From Duganella alba (GTDB lineage: Bacteria; Pseudomonadota; Gammaproteobacteria; Burkholderiales; Burkholderiaceae_D): a stretch of 64,000 nucleotides of DNA. A model generated the notes under the pieces. That model worked only from the letters and a program-made list of their open reading frames with translations, made no database searches and was not told the DNA's origin. This document shows, one piece after another, positions 52,602-61,579 of the stretch. The position numbers were made by a program, and so were the translations under genes. Each line of letters starts with the position of its first letter. The first letter of the stretch is position 1. The stretch is taken from NCBI RefSeq assembly GCF_009674495.1, contig NZ_WKJN01000002.1:124001-188000 (forward strand), read 5' to 3'.

Positions 52602-53951
52602 ATGTCCCAACAACAGCCCCTGCTCAACCTGATCGAAGACCTCACCGGCGACCTGCACGAGCCCAGCCTGCTGTGGCAGCTGGCCGCCATCATCATTTCG
52701 GTGATTCTGGGATTCGGCCTGGCGCGGCTGCTGCGCAAGCGCTTCGGCCGCCAGCGCCACGAGGAACGTCAGGGCGGCGTGCTGGGTTTCGGCGTGGAGA
52801 GCTTTGGCCGCGTGATGGCGCCGCTGGCCGTGATCGGCCTGCTGGCCCTGTCGCGCGTGATCCTGGCGCAGTACCACTACACGCACGTCAACTGGATCAA
52901 GGTGGCGATGCCGATCTTCGGTTCGCTGGCGGTGATACGCTTCACCTTCTACCTGCTGCGCCGCGTGTTCGCGCGCAACGGCCGCACCATCAGTCCGGGC
53001 ATGCTGGCGTTCGAGAAGATCTTCCAGCTGCTGGTGTGGCTGGCCTTCGTGCTGTACATCACCGGCCTGTGGGACGATGTGTTCTTCTTCATGGATCACA
53101 CCACGCTGCCGATCGGTAAATACCGGGTATCGCTGGCCGACATCCTGCAGGCCTCGGCGTCGGTGGCGGTGCTGCTGATGCTGGCGCTGTGGGCCGGCGC
53201 CGCGCTGGAAGAATGGCTGATGAAAATGCCGGGCATGCACACCAACCTGCGGGTGGTGCTGTCGCGCACGGCGCGCGCGGTGCTGATCCTGGTGGCTGTG
53301 CTGATGAGCCTGTCGCTGGTGGGCATCGACCTGACCGTGCTGTCGGTGTTCGGCGGCGCGCTGGGTGTCGGCCTGGGCCTGGGCTTGCAGAAGATCGCCA
53401 GTAATTATGTGTCCGGCTTCGTCATCCTGCTGGACCGCAGCCTGACCATCGGCGACATGATCACGGTCGATAAATACAGCGGCAAGGTCACGCAGATCAA
53501 CACCCGCTACACGGTGCTGCAAGGCCTGGACGGCATGGAATCGATCGTGCCGAACGAGATGCTGGTGTCGGGCGCGGTGCAGAATTCCTCGCTGTCGAGC
53601 AGCCTGGTGAATATTTCGACCAAGGTGTCGGTGGCGTATGACACCGATGTCGATTTCGTCATCCAGCTGCTGACCGATGCGGCGGCGACGGTCGAGCGCG
53701 TGCTGAAGGACAAGCCGCCCTCGACCACGCTGACCAGCTTTGGCGCCGACGGCCTGGACCTGACGGTCAGCTTCTGGATCAACGATCCGCAGAACGGCCG
53801 CAGCGGTGTGACGTCCGACGTCAACCGCGCAATCTGGCGCGCGCTCAAGGAAAACAATATCTCTGTCCCATTCCCGCAACGGGAGATGCGCATTCTCGGC
53901 CCGGTGCCGGCCCCTCTGGCGGAGCAGGAAAGCACGACCGTGCCTAAGTAA
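52602..53951 (+). CDS. MscS-family mechanosensitive channel
   Basis: 449 residues. There are about five membrane helices; the last one is the pore helix VLSVFGGALGVGLGLGLQKI with the Gly/Ala packing pattern of MscS TM3, followed by ASNYVSGFVILLDRSLTIGD and the beta domain. It opens under membrane tension to release solutes in osmotic down-shock. Its size fits the larger MscS-type channels of Proteobacteria. It is a single-gene unit. Confidence 0.9.
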   Translation: MSQQQPLLNLIEDLTGDLHEPSLLWQLAAIIISVILGFGLARLLRKRFGRQRHEERQGGVLGFGVESFGRVMAPLAVIGLLALSRVILAQYHYTHVNWIKVAMPIFGSLAVIRFTFYLLRRVFARNGRTISPGMLAFEKIFQLLVWLAFVLYITGLWDDVFFFMDHTTLPIGKYRVSLADILQASASVAVLLMLALWAGAALEEWLMKMPGMHTNLRVVLSRTARAVLILVAVLMSLSLVGIDLTVLSVFGGALGVGLGLGLQKIASNYVSGFVILLDRSLTIGDMITVDKYSGKVTQINTRYTVLQGLDGMESIVPNEMLVSGAVQNSSLSSSLVNISTKVSVAYDTDVDFVIQLLTDAAATVERVLKDKPPSTTLTSFGADGLDLTVSFWINDPQNGRSGVTSDVNRAIWRALKENNISVPFPQREMRILGPVPAPLAEQESTTVPK

Positions 53952-54074
53952 TAGTCAATGATTGAGGGCAAAGCTTCCTCAAATCAGCACTGATTCATCG
54001 TACAATGTCGTCCAAAAGTCGGAACCGGCGGGCGACGCACGCCTGTAAAAAATACAATCTTGGTTGGAGTAGTA

Positions 54075-55271
54075 ATGGATTTATACGCAGTACTGGATTT
54101 CCTGTCGAATGGCATCACCCGCCTGAGTGGCTGGGAAGTGTTCTTTTACACGATGGTGGTCACCCACATCACCATTGCTTCCGTAACGATTTACCTGCAC
54201 CGCTGCCAGGCGCACCGCGCGCTGGACCTGCATCCGCTCGTCAGTCACTTCTTCCGCTTCTGGCTGTGGCTGACCACCGGCCAGGTGACCAAGGAGTGGG
54301 CGTCGATCCACCGCAAGCACCACGCCAAGTGCGACACCGAGGAAGATCCGCACAGCCCGGTGACCCGCGGCATCAAGAAAGTGTTCTGGGAAGGCGCCGA
54401 GCTGTACCGCGCTGAATCGAAGAACAAAGAAACCATGGACAAGTACGGCCATGGCACGCCGGATGACTGGATGGAACGCAACGTCTACACGCGCCATAGC
54501 GCGGCCGGCGTGGTGGCGCTGTTGATTGTCAATTTCGCACTGTTCGGCGTGATCGGGATTACCGTGTGGGCGGTGCAGATGATGTGGATACCGGTGACGG
54601 CGGCCGGCATCATCAACGGCATCGGCCACTACTGGGGCTACCGCAACTACGATTGCGCCGACGCGGCCACCAACATCATCCCGTTCGGCCTGCTGATCGG
54701 CGGCGAAGAGCTGCACAACAACCACCACACGTTTGCGACCTCGGCCAAGCTGTCGTCCAAGTGGTACGAGTTCGACATCGGCTGGGGCTACATCCGTGCG
54801 CTGGAAATGGTGGGCCTGGCCAAGGTGAAGAAGCTGGCGCCGGAGCCGAAGTTCGCCAAGGACAAGCTGGAAGCCGACTTCGAGACGCTGCAATCGGTGA
54901 TCGCCAACCGTTACGATGTGATGGCCAAGTACGCCAAATCGATCAAGCACGCGTGGAAAGAAGAGCTGGAGCACCTGAAAGACAAGGCCCAGCTGGAAGC
55001 GCGCTTCCTGAAATCGTCGCGCAAGCTGATGCAGCGCGAGCCGGGCAAGCTGGAGGCGCCGCAGCAGCAGCAGCTGGTGGAACTGTTCCAGCACAGCAAG
55101 GCGCTGGAAACCATGCACAATATGCGCGTGGAGCTGGGCGTGATCTGGGAGCGTTCGCACTTCACCCGTGACGACCTGCTGCACAAGCTGCAGGACTGGT
55201 GCAACCGCGCGGAAGCGTCGGGCATCAAGTCCCTGCAAGACTTCTCGCTGCGCCTGCGCAGCTACGCATAA
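54075..55271 (+). CDS. Membrane fatty-acid (acyl-CoA) desaturase
   Basis: 398 residues from the ATG at 54075 with GGAG before it. Three His boxes bind the di-iron centre: LHRCQAHR near 44, IHRKHHAK near 81 and HNNHHTFA near 216. Four membrane helices lie between them. The C-terminal ~130 residues are a charged helical extension (LEHLKDKAQLEARFLKSSRK) not found in the core family. It introduces a cis double bond in acyl chains, likely at delta-9, for membrane fluidity. Confidence 0.9.
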   Translation: MDLYAVLDFLSNGITRLSGWEVFFYTMVVTHITIASVTIYLHRCQAHRALDLHPLVSHFFRFWLWLTTGQVTKEWASIHRKHHAKCDTEEDPHSPVTRGIKKVFWEGAELYRAESKNKETMDKYGHGTPDDWMERNVYTRHSAAGVVALLIVNFALFGVIGITVWAVQMMWIPVTAAGIINGIGHYWGYRNYDCADAATNIIPFGLLIGGEELHNNHHTFATSAKLSSKWYEFDIGWGYIRALEMVGLAKVKKLAPEPKFAKDKLEADFETLQSVIANRYDVMAKYAKSIKHAWKEELEHLKDKAQLEARFLKSSRKLMQREPGKLEAPQQQQLVELFQHSKALETMHNMRVELGVIWERSHFTRDDLLHKLQDWCNRAEASGIKSLQDFSLRLRSYA

Positions 55272-55272
55272 G

Positions 55273-55300
55273 AAAATGGCCCCTCGGGGCCATTTTTTTT
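55273..55300. terminator. Terminator of the desaturase gene
   Basis: AAAATGGCCCC, loop TC, GGGGCCATTTT plus four Ts, directly after the stop. Confidence 0.92.
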
Positions 55301-55366
55301 GCGGGTGAAAGCGGTCGAACAAAGATAACGCATCCCCGGCATCGCCCGCAGCACCCCCAAACGAAA

Positions 55367-55414
55367 GGGTCTGACCCCGTACGGGGTCAGACCCTGGCCG
55401 CAGCGGTGTGCGGG
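55367..55414 (-). repeat. REP-like intergenic palindrome, copy 2 (full, inverted)
   Basis: The same 28-bp palindrome as at 8198 (arm GGGTCTGACCCCGT), here followed by GGCCGCAGCGGTGTGCGGG, the reverse complement of the copy-1 flank. So the element has a defined orientation set by its flank. Confidence 0.85.
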
Positions 55415-55502
55415 TTGGGGGAGTGCCGCAGGCAGTCACGGCGCGTTCCCTGATTGCATGGTGCACGTCAAAAGCATACTCTGCCGGAACCCGTCCACCC
55501 AA

Positions 55503-55531
55503 TAAAAAAGCCACTCGATGAGTGGCTTTTT
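55503..55531 (-). terminator. Terminator of rpmB-rpmG
   Basis: AAAAAGCCACTC, loop GAT, GAGTGGCTTTTT, reading on the minus strand into a T-rich tail, 20 bases past the rpmG stop. Confidence 0.9.
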
Positions 55532-55550
55532 CGCAGAAGCAAAGACCGAA

Positions 55551-55718
55551 TTACTTGATCTTGGTTTCTTTGTAGATCACGTGCTTGCGTGCTTTAGGAT
55601 CAAACTTGGTGATCTCCATTTTTGCAGGCATCGTGCGCTTGTTTTTGGTCGTGGTGTAGAAGTGACCAGTACCAGCGGTCGATTCCAGCTTGATTTTGTC
55701 GCGGCCAGTTTTTGCCAT
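55551..55718 (-). CDS. rpmG: 50S ribosomal protein L33
   Basis: 55 residues, starting [20 protein letters not shown] and ending in the KETKIK tail. There are no Cys pairs, so it is the zinc-free form. Adjacent to rpmB in the usual bacterial pair, 13 bases apart. It sits at the 50S E site. Confidence 0.97.
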   Translation of the reverse strand: MAKTGRDKIKLESTAGTGHFYTTTKNKRTMPAKMEITKFDPKARKHVIYKETKIK

Positions 55719-55731
55719 GATAGCTCCCTAT

Positions 55732-55968
55732 TTAGACTTTTTCGCCACGGGCGCGCATGTCGGCCAGGACGGCATCGATGCCGACCTTGTCGATTACGCG
55801 CAGACCAGCGTTGGACAGACGCAGGGAGACCCAGCGGTTTTCAGATTCAACAAAAATACGACGGTTCTGCAGGTTAGGCAGGAAACGACGTTTGGTTTTG
55901 TTGTTTGCGTGGGAAACATTGTTGCCGACCATCGGCTTCTTCCCAGTAACTTGGCAAACACGTGCCAT
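55732..55968 (-). CDS. rpmB: 50S ribosomal protein L28
   Basis: 78 residues from the ATG at 55968 with AAGGAG before it (the frame opens seven codons earlier). The sequence [20 protein letters not shown] and the [15 protein letters not shown] core are typical. The next gene upstream is the radC remnant, so the order radC-rpmB-rpmG was present before the island arrived. Confidence 0.97.
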   Translation of the reverse strand: MARVCQVTGKKPMVGNNVSHANNKTKRRFLPNLQNRRIFVESENRWVSLRLSNAGLRVIDKVGIDAVLADMRARGEKV

Positions 55969-56129
55969 AACGCACTCCTTAAAAGACATTCCACAATTGG
56001 AAAAACGAGAGTATATCCAAAAACAGCAGGTTTTTCAATCACTTACGAAAAACAATTGTGTCTTGATATTGTGGATTTATTTAACAATTGTGAATCCGCT
56101 CGTAAACCCTTGAGCGCATAGGGGTAAAC

Positions 56130-56360
56130 CTACAGTTGTCCATGCTCGGCAAACGAGTGAACCTTATGCCCGGCCACCACAAAATGGTCGAGGATGCGGA
56201 TATCGACCAGCGCCAGCGCCTGCATCAGCGCCCGCGTCAGCAGCAGGTCGGACTCGCTGGGATCGGGCGTGCCGGACGGGTGGTTATGGGCCAGCATCAC
56301 ACTGGCCGCGTTGCGCGCCAGCGCCTCCTTGACCACCTCCCGTGGATACACCGAGGTATG
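56130..56360 (-). pseudogene. radC: radC C-terminal remnant, cut by the island
   Basis: The last ~77 codons of RadC, covering [20 protein letters not shown] through the JAB-domain metal motif [15 protein letters not shown] to the normal end SFAEHGQL. RadC proteins are about 220 residues, so the N-terminal two thirds are missing. Family-like sequence stops at codon His (56358-56360); further out the frame meets a TAG. The missing part should lie at the far end of the island, outside the window. A GTG inside it gives a 73-residue frame that is probably not expressed as such. Confidence 0.85.
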
Positions 56361-56364
56361 CCTC
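56353..56364. other. Probable island attachment junction in radC
   Basis: RadC homology ends at 56360, inside a small inverted repeat GAGG-TATG-CCTC (56353-56364). Large serine recombinases cross over at a dinucleotide within such imperfect dyads, so the crossover most likely lies here. The exact core needs the other end. Confidence 0.5.
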
Positions 56365-56519
56365 TCCGTACACTAACTGCGAAATAAACCTCTCCCGAAA
56401 ATCTCCCTGTGACTACCGGCAGTTTTTACAAAGTTGTCCCACCTTGTGGGGCATTGGAACGGTTTATGGGCACTGGGTCACTCTATACCCCGGTATCTAC
56501 AACAACTTTCGCACAGCAC

Positions 56520-58286
56520 ATGAATAACTCCCTGAACCAATACGTGGAAAAAAATAAGATCGAGAAGTCCGAGCTTCGGGTCTTCAGCTACGGTCGCTTC
56601 TCCAACCTCAAACAGGCCAAAGGCACCAGTCTCGCCCGGCAGCATGAGAGCGCTAAAGCCTGGTGTGAGGAGAACGGGGTCAAACTTGATGAGAGCGTAA
56701 AGTTCGAGGATAAAGGGAAGTCAGCGTTTTCGGGAAAGAACGCCGAAAGCGGTGAGCTTGCAGTGATAATGAAAATGCTCGCGTCGGGTGAAATCGCCCC
56801 AGGATCGATCTTGCTCGTTGAAGCGTTCGACCGTCTTACTCGCATGGATATTCAGCAGGGTATGGCCCTGATGATGTCCCTCATCAATGGGGGCCTAATG
56901 ATCGTGACGCTCATTGATGACAATCTCTGGAACAAAGAGACCTTGCGCGACCTTCCTAAGTTCATGATGAGCGTGATGAACCTCTATCGTGGCCATGAGG
57001 AGTCAAAAACTAAATCGGATCGTTTGCAAGATACCTTCCGTCTCCATCGTGAAAAAGGAACTACGCAGGCATTCGGAACGGCGCCCGGGTGGCTGCATCG
57101 TGATTCTAAGCTTCATCCATGGGAAGTGGATGAAGAGAAGGCTGAAGTGGTACGCCGTGTGTTTGAGCTCTCGGCGGCAGGCCTGGGTTCTAAGGCTATT
57201 GCAGGTAAGGCGACTGAGGAAAAGTGGCCGGTCCCGATGCGGCTTAATCGCACCGAGGGGCGTTGGCACGCCCAAATGGCAGGGCAAATTTTGAAAAATC
57301 GTGCTGTTATTGGGGAGCATCAGCACCGGATTTCGACCTACGAAGCACGCGCACAGTACTGGCGAGGCCTGGAAGTAGGGGAACCAATAAAAGACTATTA
57401 TCCTCCCATCATCTCGGAAGAGTTGTGGTTGGCTGCTCGCGCGTCTATCAGAACGAGGTCCGTCGCAAAGCGACGCGATACGCACTATTACAACGTGTGG
57501 TCCGGGCTCTTATATTGCGGTTGCTGCGGCGCTCCAATTCAGCGAAAGAACGAGACAACGGGGCATAGCCGCGCGCAACTCACTTGCGCAGATCGACTCA
57601 CTGGTGCCACCCAATGCCGTACGATGGCCGCCTCAAATTTTGATGCAACTATGTTGCAAGCGATCTACGAGCACGATCACGAAAGTTTCGCCGGTCAGGC
57701 GGCCAGGCGGCACGGCGATGAACTTGGTGCCCTTGAGGTAGAGATCGACGAGAAGAGAAAGCAGATTGACCGAATTGCGGACGCGATAGCCTCAGGAGGC
57801 GGCTTGAAGGCGTTTGTCGATAAGGCAGAGCGGCTTGAGAATGAGGCGGCCGAGCTCAAGCGTCGTTGGGCCCAGCTAAAAGAAGATGATGCGGTTCGAG
57901 AGGAGGGTATCTTGGACGAAACGTTCGTTGAGGAATCCATGAGTTACCTTTACGTTTCGCATAACGAAGAGGCTAGGCAGAAGCGAGCGCATCTCAATCT
58001 CCGACTCCTTAGGGTCGTCGAAACGATTTGGGTCTTTGGTTACGACTGCGCTTTCATCAAATTTAACAACAGTGATGAGATCAAAGCAGTGCCCTTGCCA
58101 GCAAAGCGACTTCCTTCGCGGGCAAAAGAACATGTGTCGCGGGACACGTGGGTTGAGCCTCCAAAACCTGTGTGGGACAACCATTTTGCGAACGGCATCG
58201 TACTACCTGAACCTCGAAAGCAAAAGCCCGCAGGGTGGCAGCCGAGCACGGTATCGCCCGCTCTTTACCACGACGAAGCAAGGTAA
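56520..58286 (+). CDS. Large serine recombinase (integrase of the radC island)
   Basis: 588 residues from the ATG at 56520; in-frame starts at 56466 and 56409 (GTG) are possible, none with a strong ribosome site. The resolvase domain has the catalytic Ser in FSYGRFSNLKQ near residue 28 and the LLVEAFDRLTRMD segment near 100. A recombinase domain (FGTAPGWLHRDSKLHPWEVD, then VRRVFELSAAGLGSKAIA) follows. A zinc ribbon lies at LLYCGCCGAPIQRK with the later CADRLTGATQC, and a coiled coil near 410-470. It lies beside the broken radC, the standard place for an integrase relative to its site, so it probably inserted the island. Confidence 0.92.
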   Translation: MNNSLNQYVEKNKIEKSELRVFSYGRFSNLKQAKGTSLARQHESAKAWCEENGVKLDESVKFEDKGKSAFSGKNAESGELAVIMKMLASGEIAPGSILLVEAFDRLTRMDIQQGMALMMSLINGGLMIVTLIDDNLWNKETLRDLPKFMMSVMNLYRGHEESKTKSDRLQDTFRLHREKGTTQAFGTAPGWLHRDSKLHPWEVDEEKAEVVRRVFELSAAGLGSKAIAGKATEEKWPVPMRLNRTEGRWHAQMAGQILKNRAVIGEHQHRISTYEARAQYWRGLEVGEPIKDYYPPIISEELWLAARASIRTRSVAKRRDTHYYNVWSGLLYCGCCGAPIQRKNETTGHSRAQLTCADRLTGATQCRTMAASNFDATMLQAIYEHDHESFAGQAARRHGDELGALEVEIDEKRKQIDRIADAIASGGGLKAFVDKAERLENEAAELKRRWAQLKEDDAVREEGILDETFVEESMSYLYVSHNEEARQKRAHLNLRLLRVVETIWVFGYDCAFIKFNNSDEIKAVPLPAKRLPSRAKEHVSRDTWVEPPKPVWDNHFANGIVLPEPRKQKPAGWQPSTVSPALYHDEAR

Positions 58287-58459
58287 CCGGCAGGCTTTTC
58301 CTCATGCTGAAAGCGGGAATAGGGTGTTGGGTGCTTGTTCACTTAGTGGCCGTTCCGCTCGCTTACGAGGGTGGGCTTGTCGTCCGATTATGGCGTTAGA
58401 ACCATGAGAGGTACCGGTGGCGGGAAAGTTCAAGTGTGAGGCCCAGTTACCTCATGGCT

Positions 58460-58702
58460 CTAAGATTTGGACTCTGCGGCCGTTAAAAACGCCTCCGCCT
58501 CTGACACCAGTTCTGCGGCAGAGCAGTTCAATGCTCGCGCGAGCTTCAACATGGTTTGGAACGTGGCCTGCTTATGGCCGTTTTCCATCCAACTGATGAA
58601 CACTCGCTCAAGCCCGGCTTCCAAGGCAAGGTTCTCTTGAGTCATGCCGGCAGCTAGACGCCGCGCGCGAATGGCCTTTCCGAATCCAGCTGCTGGTTCC
58701 AC
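58460..58702 (-). CDS. XRE-family helix-turn-helix regulator
   Basis: 80 residues, almost all of it the Cro/CI-type domain: FGKAIRARRLAAGMTQENLA, LEAGLERVFISWMENGHKQA and a last helix. It is probably the small repressor controlling recombinase or cargo genes. It is convergent with the recombinase gene. An imperfect inverted repeat (CCATGAGAGGTA and TACCTCATGG, about 58403-58458) lies in the gap and could be a terminator-like structure. Confidence 0.88.
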   Translation of the reverse strand: MEPAAGFGKAIRARRLAAGMTQENLALEAGLERVFISWMENGHKQATFQTMLKLARALNCSAAELVSEAEAFLTAAESKS

Positions 58703-58891
58703 ACACTCTCCTTGATGAAAGGTGAGCCTATGTAAGACCAGTAGCCAAGTCTTTATACTATGGTATACAATTGTGTTGGTTGCTGAGTGGCAATTTTGTG
58801 TGGTGATCGATAGTCCTAACGACCTGTCGATGGTAGAGCTTTCACCAGACCGATATAGCTTGGCAAACGACCATACAAATTAAAGGCACAT

Positions 58892-59269
58892 ATGGCACAT
58901 TTCGAAATTGATATTAGTGAATTCGATCCCTTCGCCCGGGCGGTGTTGGCCGCTGCTTTGGCACATGCACGAGCGCACCGTGGGACGCATTCGCATAGCC
59001 TGCTGCTGGAGGATTTCTATCGATTGGCCGGCCTTAGCGGCGAAGTTTATGTTGTCAATTTTATGGGCGCAGTTGCGGATGCGATGAAGGCGACGGTTTT
59101 GTCGCCCGATTACGAGGCAGAGACTCTCCGTGGTTGGTACGTCTTCGAAAGCATTTCAGTTACCAGAACCAGGTTTGACTTCGCGATAAATGCGATTGCG
59201 TTGGACGCGAGCGAGTTTCCTCTAAATCGCGATGAGGTGAGGCAGATGCTTGTAGGGGCTCAGCAATAA
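58892..59269 (+). CDS. Unknown island protein
   Basis: 125 residues, mixed helix and strand, with no signal or membrane segment (MAHFEIDISEFDPFARAVLA, then HSHSLLLEDFYRLAGLSGEV, VFESISVTRTRFDFAINAIA). A His-rich bit (HARAHRGTHSHS) is noticeable. There is an AAAGGCACAT stretch before the ATG. I do not recognise a family. The 188 bases before it are AT-rich and probably hold its promoter and that of the divergent XRE gene. Confidence 0.6.
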   Translation: MAHFEIDISEFDPFARAVLAAALAHARAHRGTHSHSLLLEDFYRLAGLSGEVYVVNFMGAVADAMKATVLSPDYEAETLRGWYVFESISVTRTRFDFAINAIALDASEFPLNRDEVRQMLVGAQQ

Positions 59270-59391
59270 GACTCGGACTAGCCCCGGTCGTTTCAACGGA
59301 AAGGCGAGCAGGGCCTGCCGAAATGCATTCAATGAAATGTTAGCGCTCGTTGCGAGCGCGATTAACTTAACCGGAAATAGAAATAACCCAG

Positions 59392-59814
59392 ATGAAGACT
59401 TTAACTTTTATCACCTTGCTGGTTCTATCATTTTCAGCTTCAGCTTGCCGCTTCGAAACTGCCGACGGTAGCATTGTGCGAGAGGTTGTTCAGTCAAAGG
59501 GGGGTTACCCTATCACTGAAAAGCAATGTTTACTTTTAAATAAGAGTGGACTTGCGCTGTCAGTCGAGGGAGCGGCTTCTGTTTTACGCGGAGTTTCCGT
59601 TGGTTGGGCGAAAGTCAGCGTGATCGATCTAAAGACCCATGTAACGTCCAATATTTGGCGAGCATCGACGCAAGTGAATGCGAGCGATGCTAGTCAAGAT
59701 ACAGCGGATGGCTTGCTGTACGAGGCTGTTCGTAACTCAATAGGTGGATTCGAATTCGAGGCAGCGATTGCTGAGGTTAACGGATTCCGAGCTAAAGCAA
59801 AATCCACTCGATAG
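59392..59814 (+). CDS. Small exported island protein, unknown
   Basis: 140 residues. A clear signal peptide (KTLTFITLLVLSFSASACRF) sends it out of the cytoplasm; the Cys in SACRF near residue 19 is lipobox-like but imperfect. The mature part is beta-rich (GLALSVEGAASVLRGVSVGW). Only one further Cys (EKQCLLL). I do not recognise a family. It is eight bases upstream of a HAD-domain gene and likely in the same operon. Confidence 0.6.
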   Translation: MKTLTFITLLVLSFSASACRFETADGSIVREVVQSKGGYPITEKQCLLLNKSGLALSVEGAASVLRGVSVGWAKVSVIDLKTHVTSNIWRASTQVNASDASQDTADGLLYEAVRNSIGGFEFEAAIAEVNGFRAKAKSTR

Positions 59815-59821
59815 GTGCCAA

Positions 59822-60361
59822 ATGACGGCGGTAGGTGGCAGGCCCGATACCGCAGACCACGGATACGTGGTTTACCTGGATTTTGATGGTGTGCTGCACG
59901 ACGATGATGTTGTCTGGTCGCGTCGAGCTGGCATTCACATGCGCACACCAGGTCGATTTCTATTTGAATGGTCACCGATCTTAGAAGCGCTCCTGCTACC
60001 TCATCCAGAAGTTAAGATCGTCCTTTCTACCAGTTGGGTCCGTGTAAAAAGTTTCGATTTTGCGAAGAAGCAGCTGAGTCCGGCGCTACAAAGCCGTGTC
60101 GTTGGTGCGACGTTCCACCGACGGCAAATGAGTAAGTTTGAATTCGACAATCAATCCCGCGGCGCGCAGATTTTCTCAGACGTGCGGCGCCGGTGTCCAA
60201 CTAGTTGGATAGCTATCGATAACGATGATGATGCATGGCCGGCACATTGTCGCCAGCATTTGATAAAGACCGCTGATCGTTTTGGGCTGAGCGATCCTGA
60301 AGTTCAAGCCGCGATCCGGGAACGCCTTGCGGCGCTTGCAACTCTGTCCGAAGTCCTATGA
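59822..60361 (+). CDS. HAD-domain protein of the small RNA-repair-linked type
   Basis: 179 residues from the ATG at 59822, just after the previous stop. The HAD motif I is VVYLDFDGVLHDDDVVW near residue 15 and the motif II Ser/Thr is in VKIVLSTSWVRV near 75; an acidic motif IV is in SWIAIDNDDDAWP near 140. This compact HAD type occurs fused to, or near, RNA-repair and mobile-element genes. A phosphatase is likely, the substrate unknown. Confidence 0.8.
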   Translation: MTAVGGRPDTADHGYVVYLDFDGVLHDDDVVWSRRAGIHMRTPGRFLFEWSPILEALLLPHPEVKIVLSTSWVRVKSFDFAKKQLSPALQSRVVGATFHRRQMSKFEFDNQSRGAQIFSDVRRRCPTSWIAIDNDDDAWPAHCRQHLIKTADRFGLSDPEVQAAIRERLAALATLSEVL

Positions 60362-60371
60362 GAGGCAAGAG

Positions 60372-60740
60372 ATGTCCGAACAAAGCGAGCGTGAAAATGT
60401 TCCTGCTGACTTTCCTGGAGCGCAGATACTTGGTGCAGTCTCCGGTGCCGCCCCAAAGCTTCTCCTGGTCCGCACTGCATCCGGCGGACTCGCGACGCCA
60501 ACTCAATCTTCAGAAGAACGGGCGAATCGTTGGCGGAAATGCGAGGTGTTGGCCGGTAAGGTGGCGCGAGCAGCGATGCGCAGTAAAGCCGAAAAATGCT
60601 CGCACATGAGCGAGGAAGCCATTTTGGCGCTGTATTTGCCGATTATGCAAACGAAGTTCAACGCTCGTTACGATGAGTCAGTTTGGATAGTACGGAAAGC
60701 CGCGTCAATCCTCTCCTGGCCTTTGCCAAAGTCAATGTAG
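60372..60740 (+). CDS. Unknown helical island protein downstream of the HAD gene
   Basis: 122 residues from the ATG at 60372, eleven bases after the HAD stop, so probably co-transcribed. A middle helical part is rich in Ala, Arg and Lys (NRWRKCEVLAGKVARAAMRS); the end reads LPIMQTKFNARYDESVWIVR. No membrane segment, no recognised family. Codon use is like the rest of the island. Confidence 0.55.
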   Translation: MSEQSERENVPADFPGAQILGAVSGAAPKLLLVRTASGGLATPTQSSEERANRWRKCEVLAGKVARAAMRSKAEKCSHMSEEAILALYLPIMQTKFNARYDESVWIVRKAASILSWPLPKSM

Positions 60741-61437
60741 CATGTGGCGGTAGTGCGTATTGCGATGTGGGTTGGTACTATCAAGGCAAAGCGCACGACG
60801 GCGCTGCTCGGCGACTCGCGATCTGCTAGCACTTGCCTGTAGAGTCCAGACCGCTTTGCTTTCGAAGCTCCGTTGCGGCCATAGCGCCAAACCCCATAAC
60901 GCACTCGGCCGCCTTGGAAGGCAATGCTCCTTCCATCGGACTTCGCCTGGCCGTAACGCATACATTGTTCGATCCCTCATCGAAAATTGGCGAGCCTCCA
61001 GAGCGTTTCAAAGTCGTGCCCACCCCTACCCATTGCCCGCGCCTCGTAAAGCCTGTCAGGAGCCCACCAGGGCCGCTGAAGCGGCAACCAGTGACAGCCG
61101 GGGTATCGGTTTGCGCGAACTTGCGTAAGATCAGGCACTTTAGAAGCATGTACGCCTGGGAGTCGCCTTCGTGCCGCAGCCCGCACGGCGAAGTGTATGG
61201 TGAGCGCAGCACCGATGCGATCACCCGCGCAACTCAAGGGAAATCCGCGCCAAGGCCTTCGGCCGAAGGCGCCTCGGCGCCTAGCGCTAGCTCCGCACCC
61301 ACTCAAGGCTGCGCACCGTTGATGGCGCCGCAAGAGTCGTCTGCGCAGCAAAGTGTCGACCGCGGCAGCTAGCCCAGTCGCCAGGCGGCGGGAGCGCGAA
61401 GCGCGGGCGGCCATCTCGTCTCAATAGGAGTCAAAAA
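60741..61437. other. 697-base stretch without a convincing gene
   Basis: Overlapping frames on both strands here give Arg/Ala/Ser-rich, low-complexity proteins and no ribosome site. At 61255-61291 lies a dense palindrome cluster: a 16-bp perfect one (arm GCCTTCGG), two GGCGCC units and CTAGCGCTAG. Confidence 0.5.
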
Positions 61438-61536
61438 ATGCGCCTAGCCTATTCCCCGCCCGTGGCGTCAGCGTTCAAAGAGTTAGCGTACTTTCGACAG
61501 ACCACAGAGCCAGGAAAAGTTGATCGCTTAGATTGA
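61438..61536 (+). CDS. Possible 32-residue leader-like peptide before the iterons
   Basis: ATG with AGGAG eight bases upstream, encoding MRLAYSPPVASAFKELAYFR and twelve more residues, ending TGA at 61536. It has a good ribosome site but nothing else to support it; it ends just before the repeat region. Confidence 0.25.
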   Translation: MRLAYSPPVASAFKELAYFRQTTEPGKVDRLD

Positions 61537-61538
61537 GA

Positions 61539-61576
61539 GTTTCTTAGGGTTTCTAAGAAACCTAAGAAACCTAAAG
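61539..61576. repeat. Inverted/direct repeat next to the iterons
   Basis: GTTTCTTAGGGTTTCT is followed by AAGAAACCTAAGAAACC, giving an inverted repeat of about 11 bp and a second direct AGAAACCTAA unit. AT-rich, directly left of the iteron array. Confidence 0.6.
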
Positions 61577-61579
61577 GTC

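Noticed and set aside
60833-61414. Overlapping frames of 145-179 codons on both strands
   Set aside because: Low-complexity Arg/Ala/Ser-rich products, no ribosome site, mutually overlapping.
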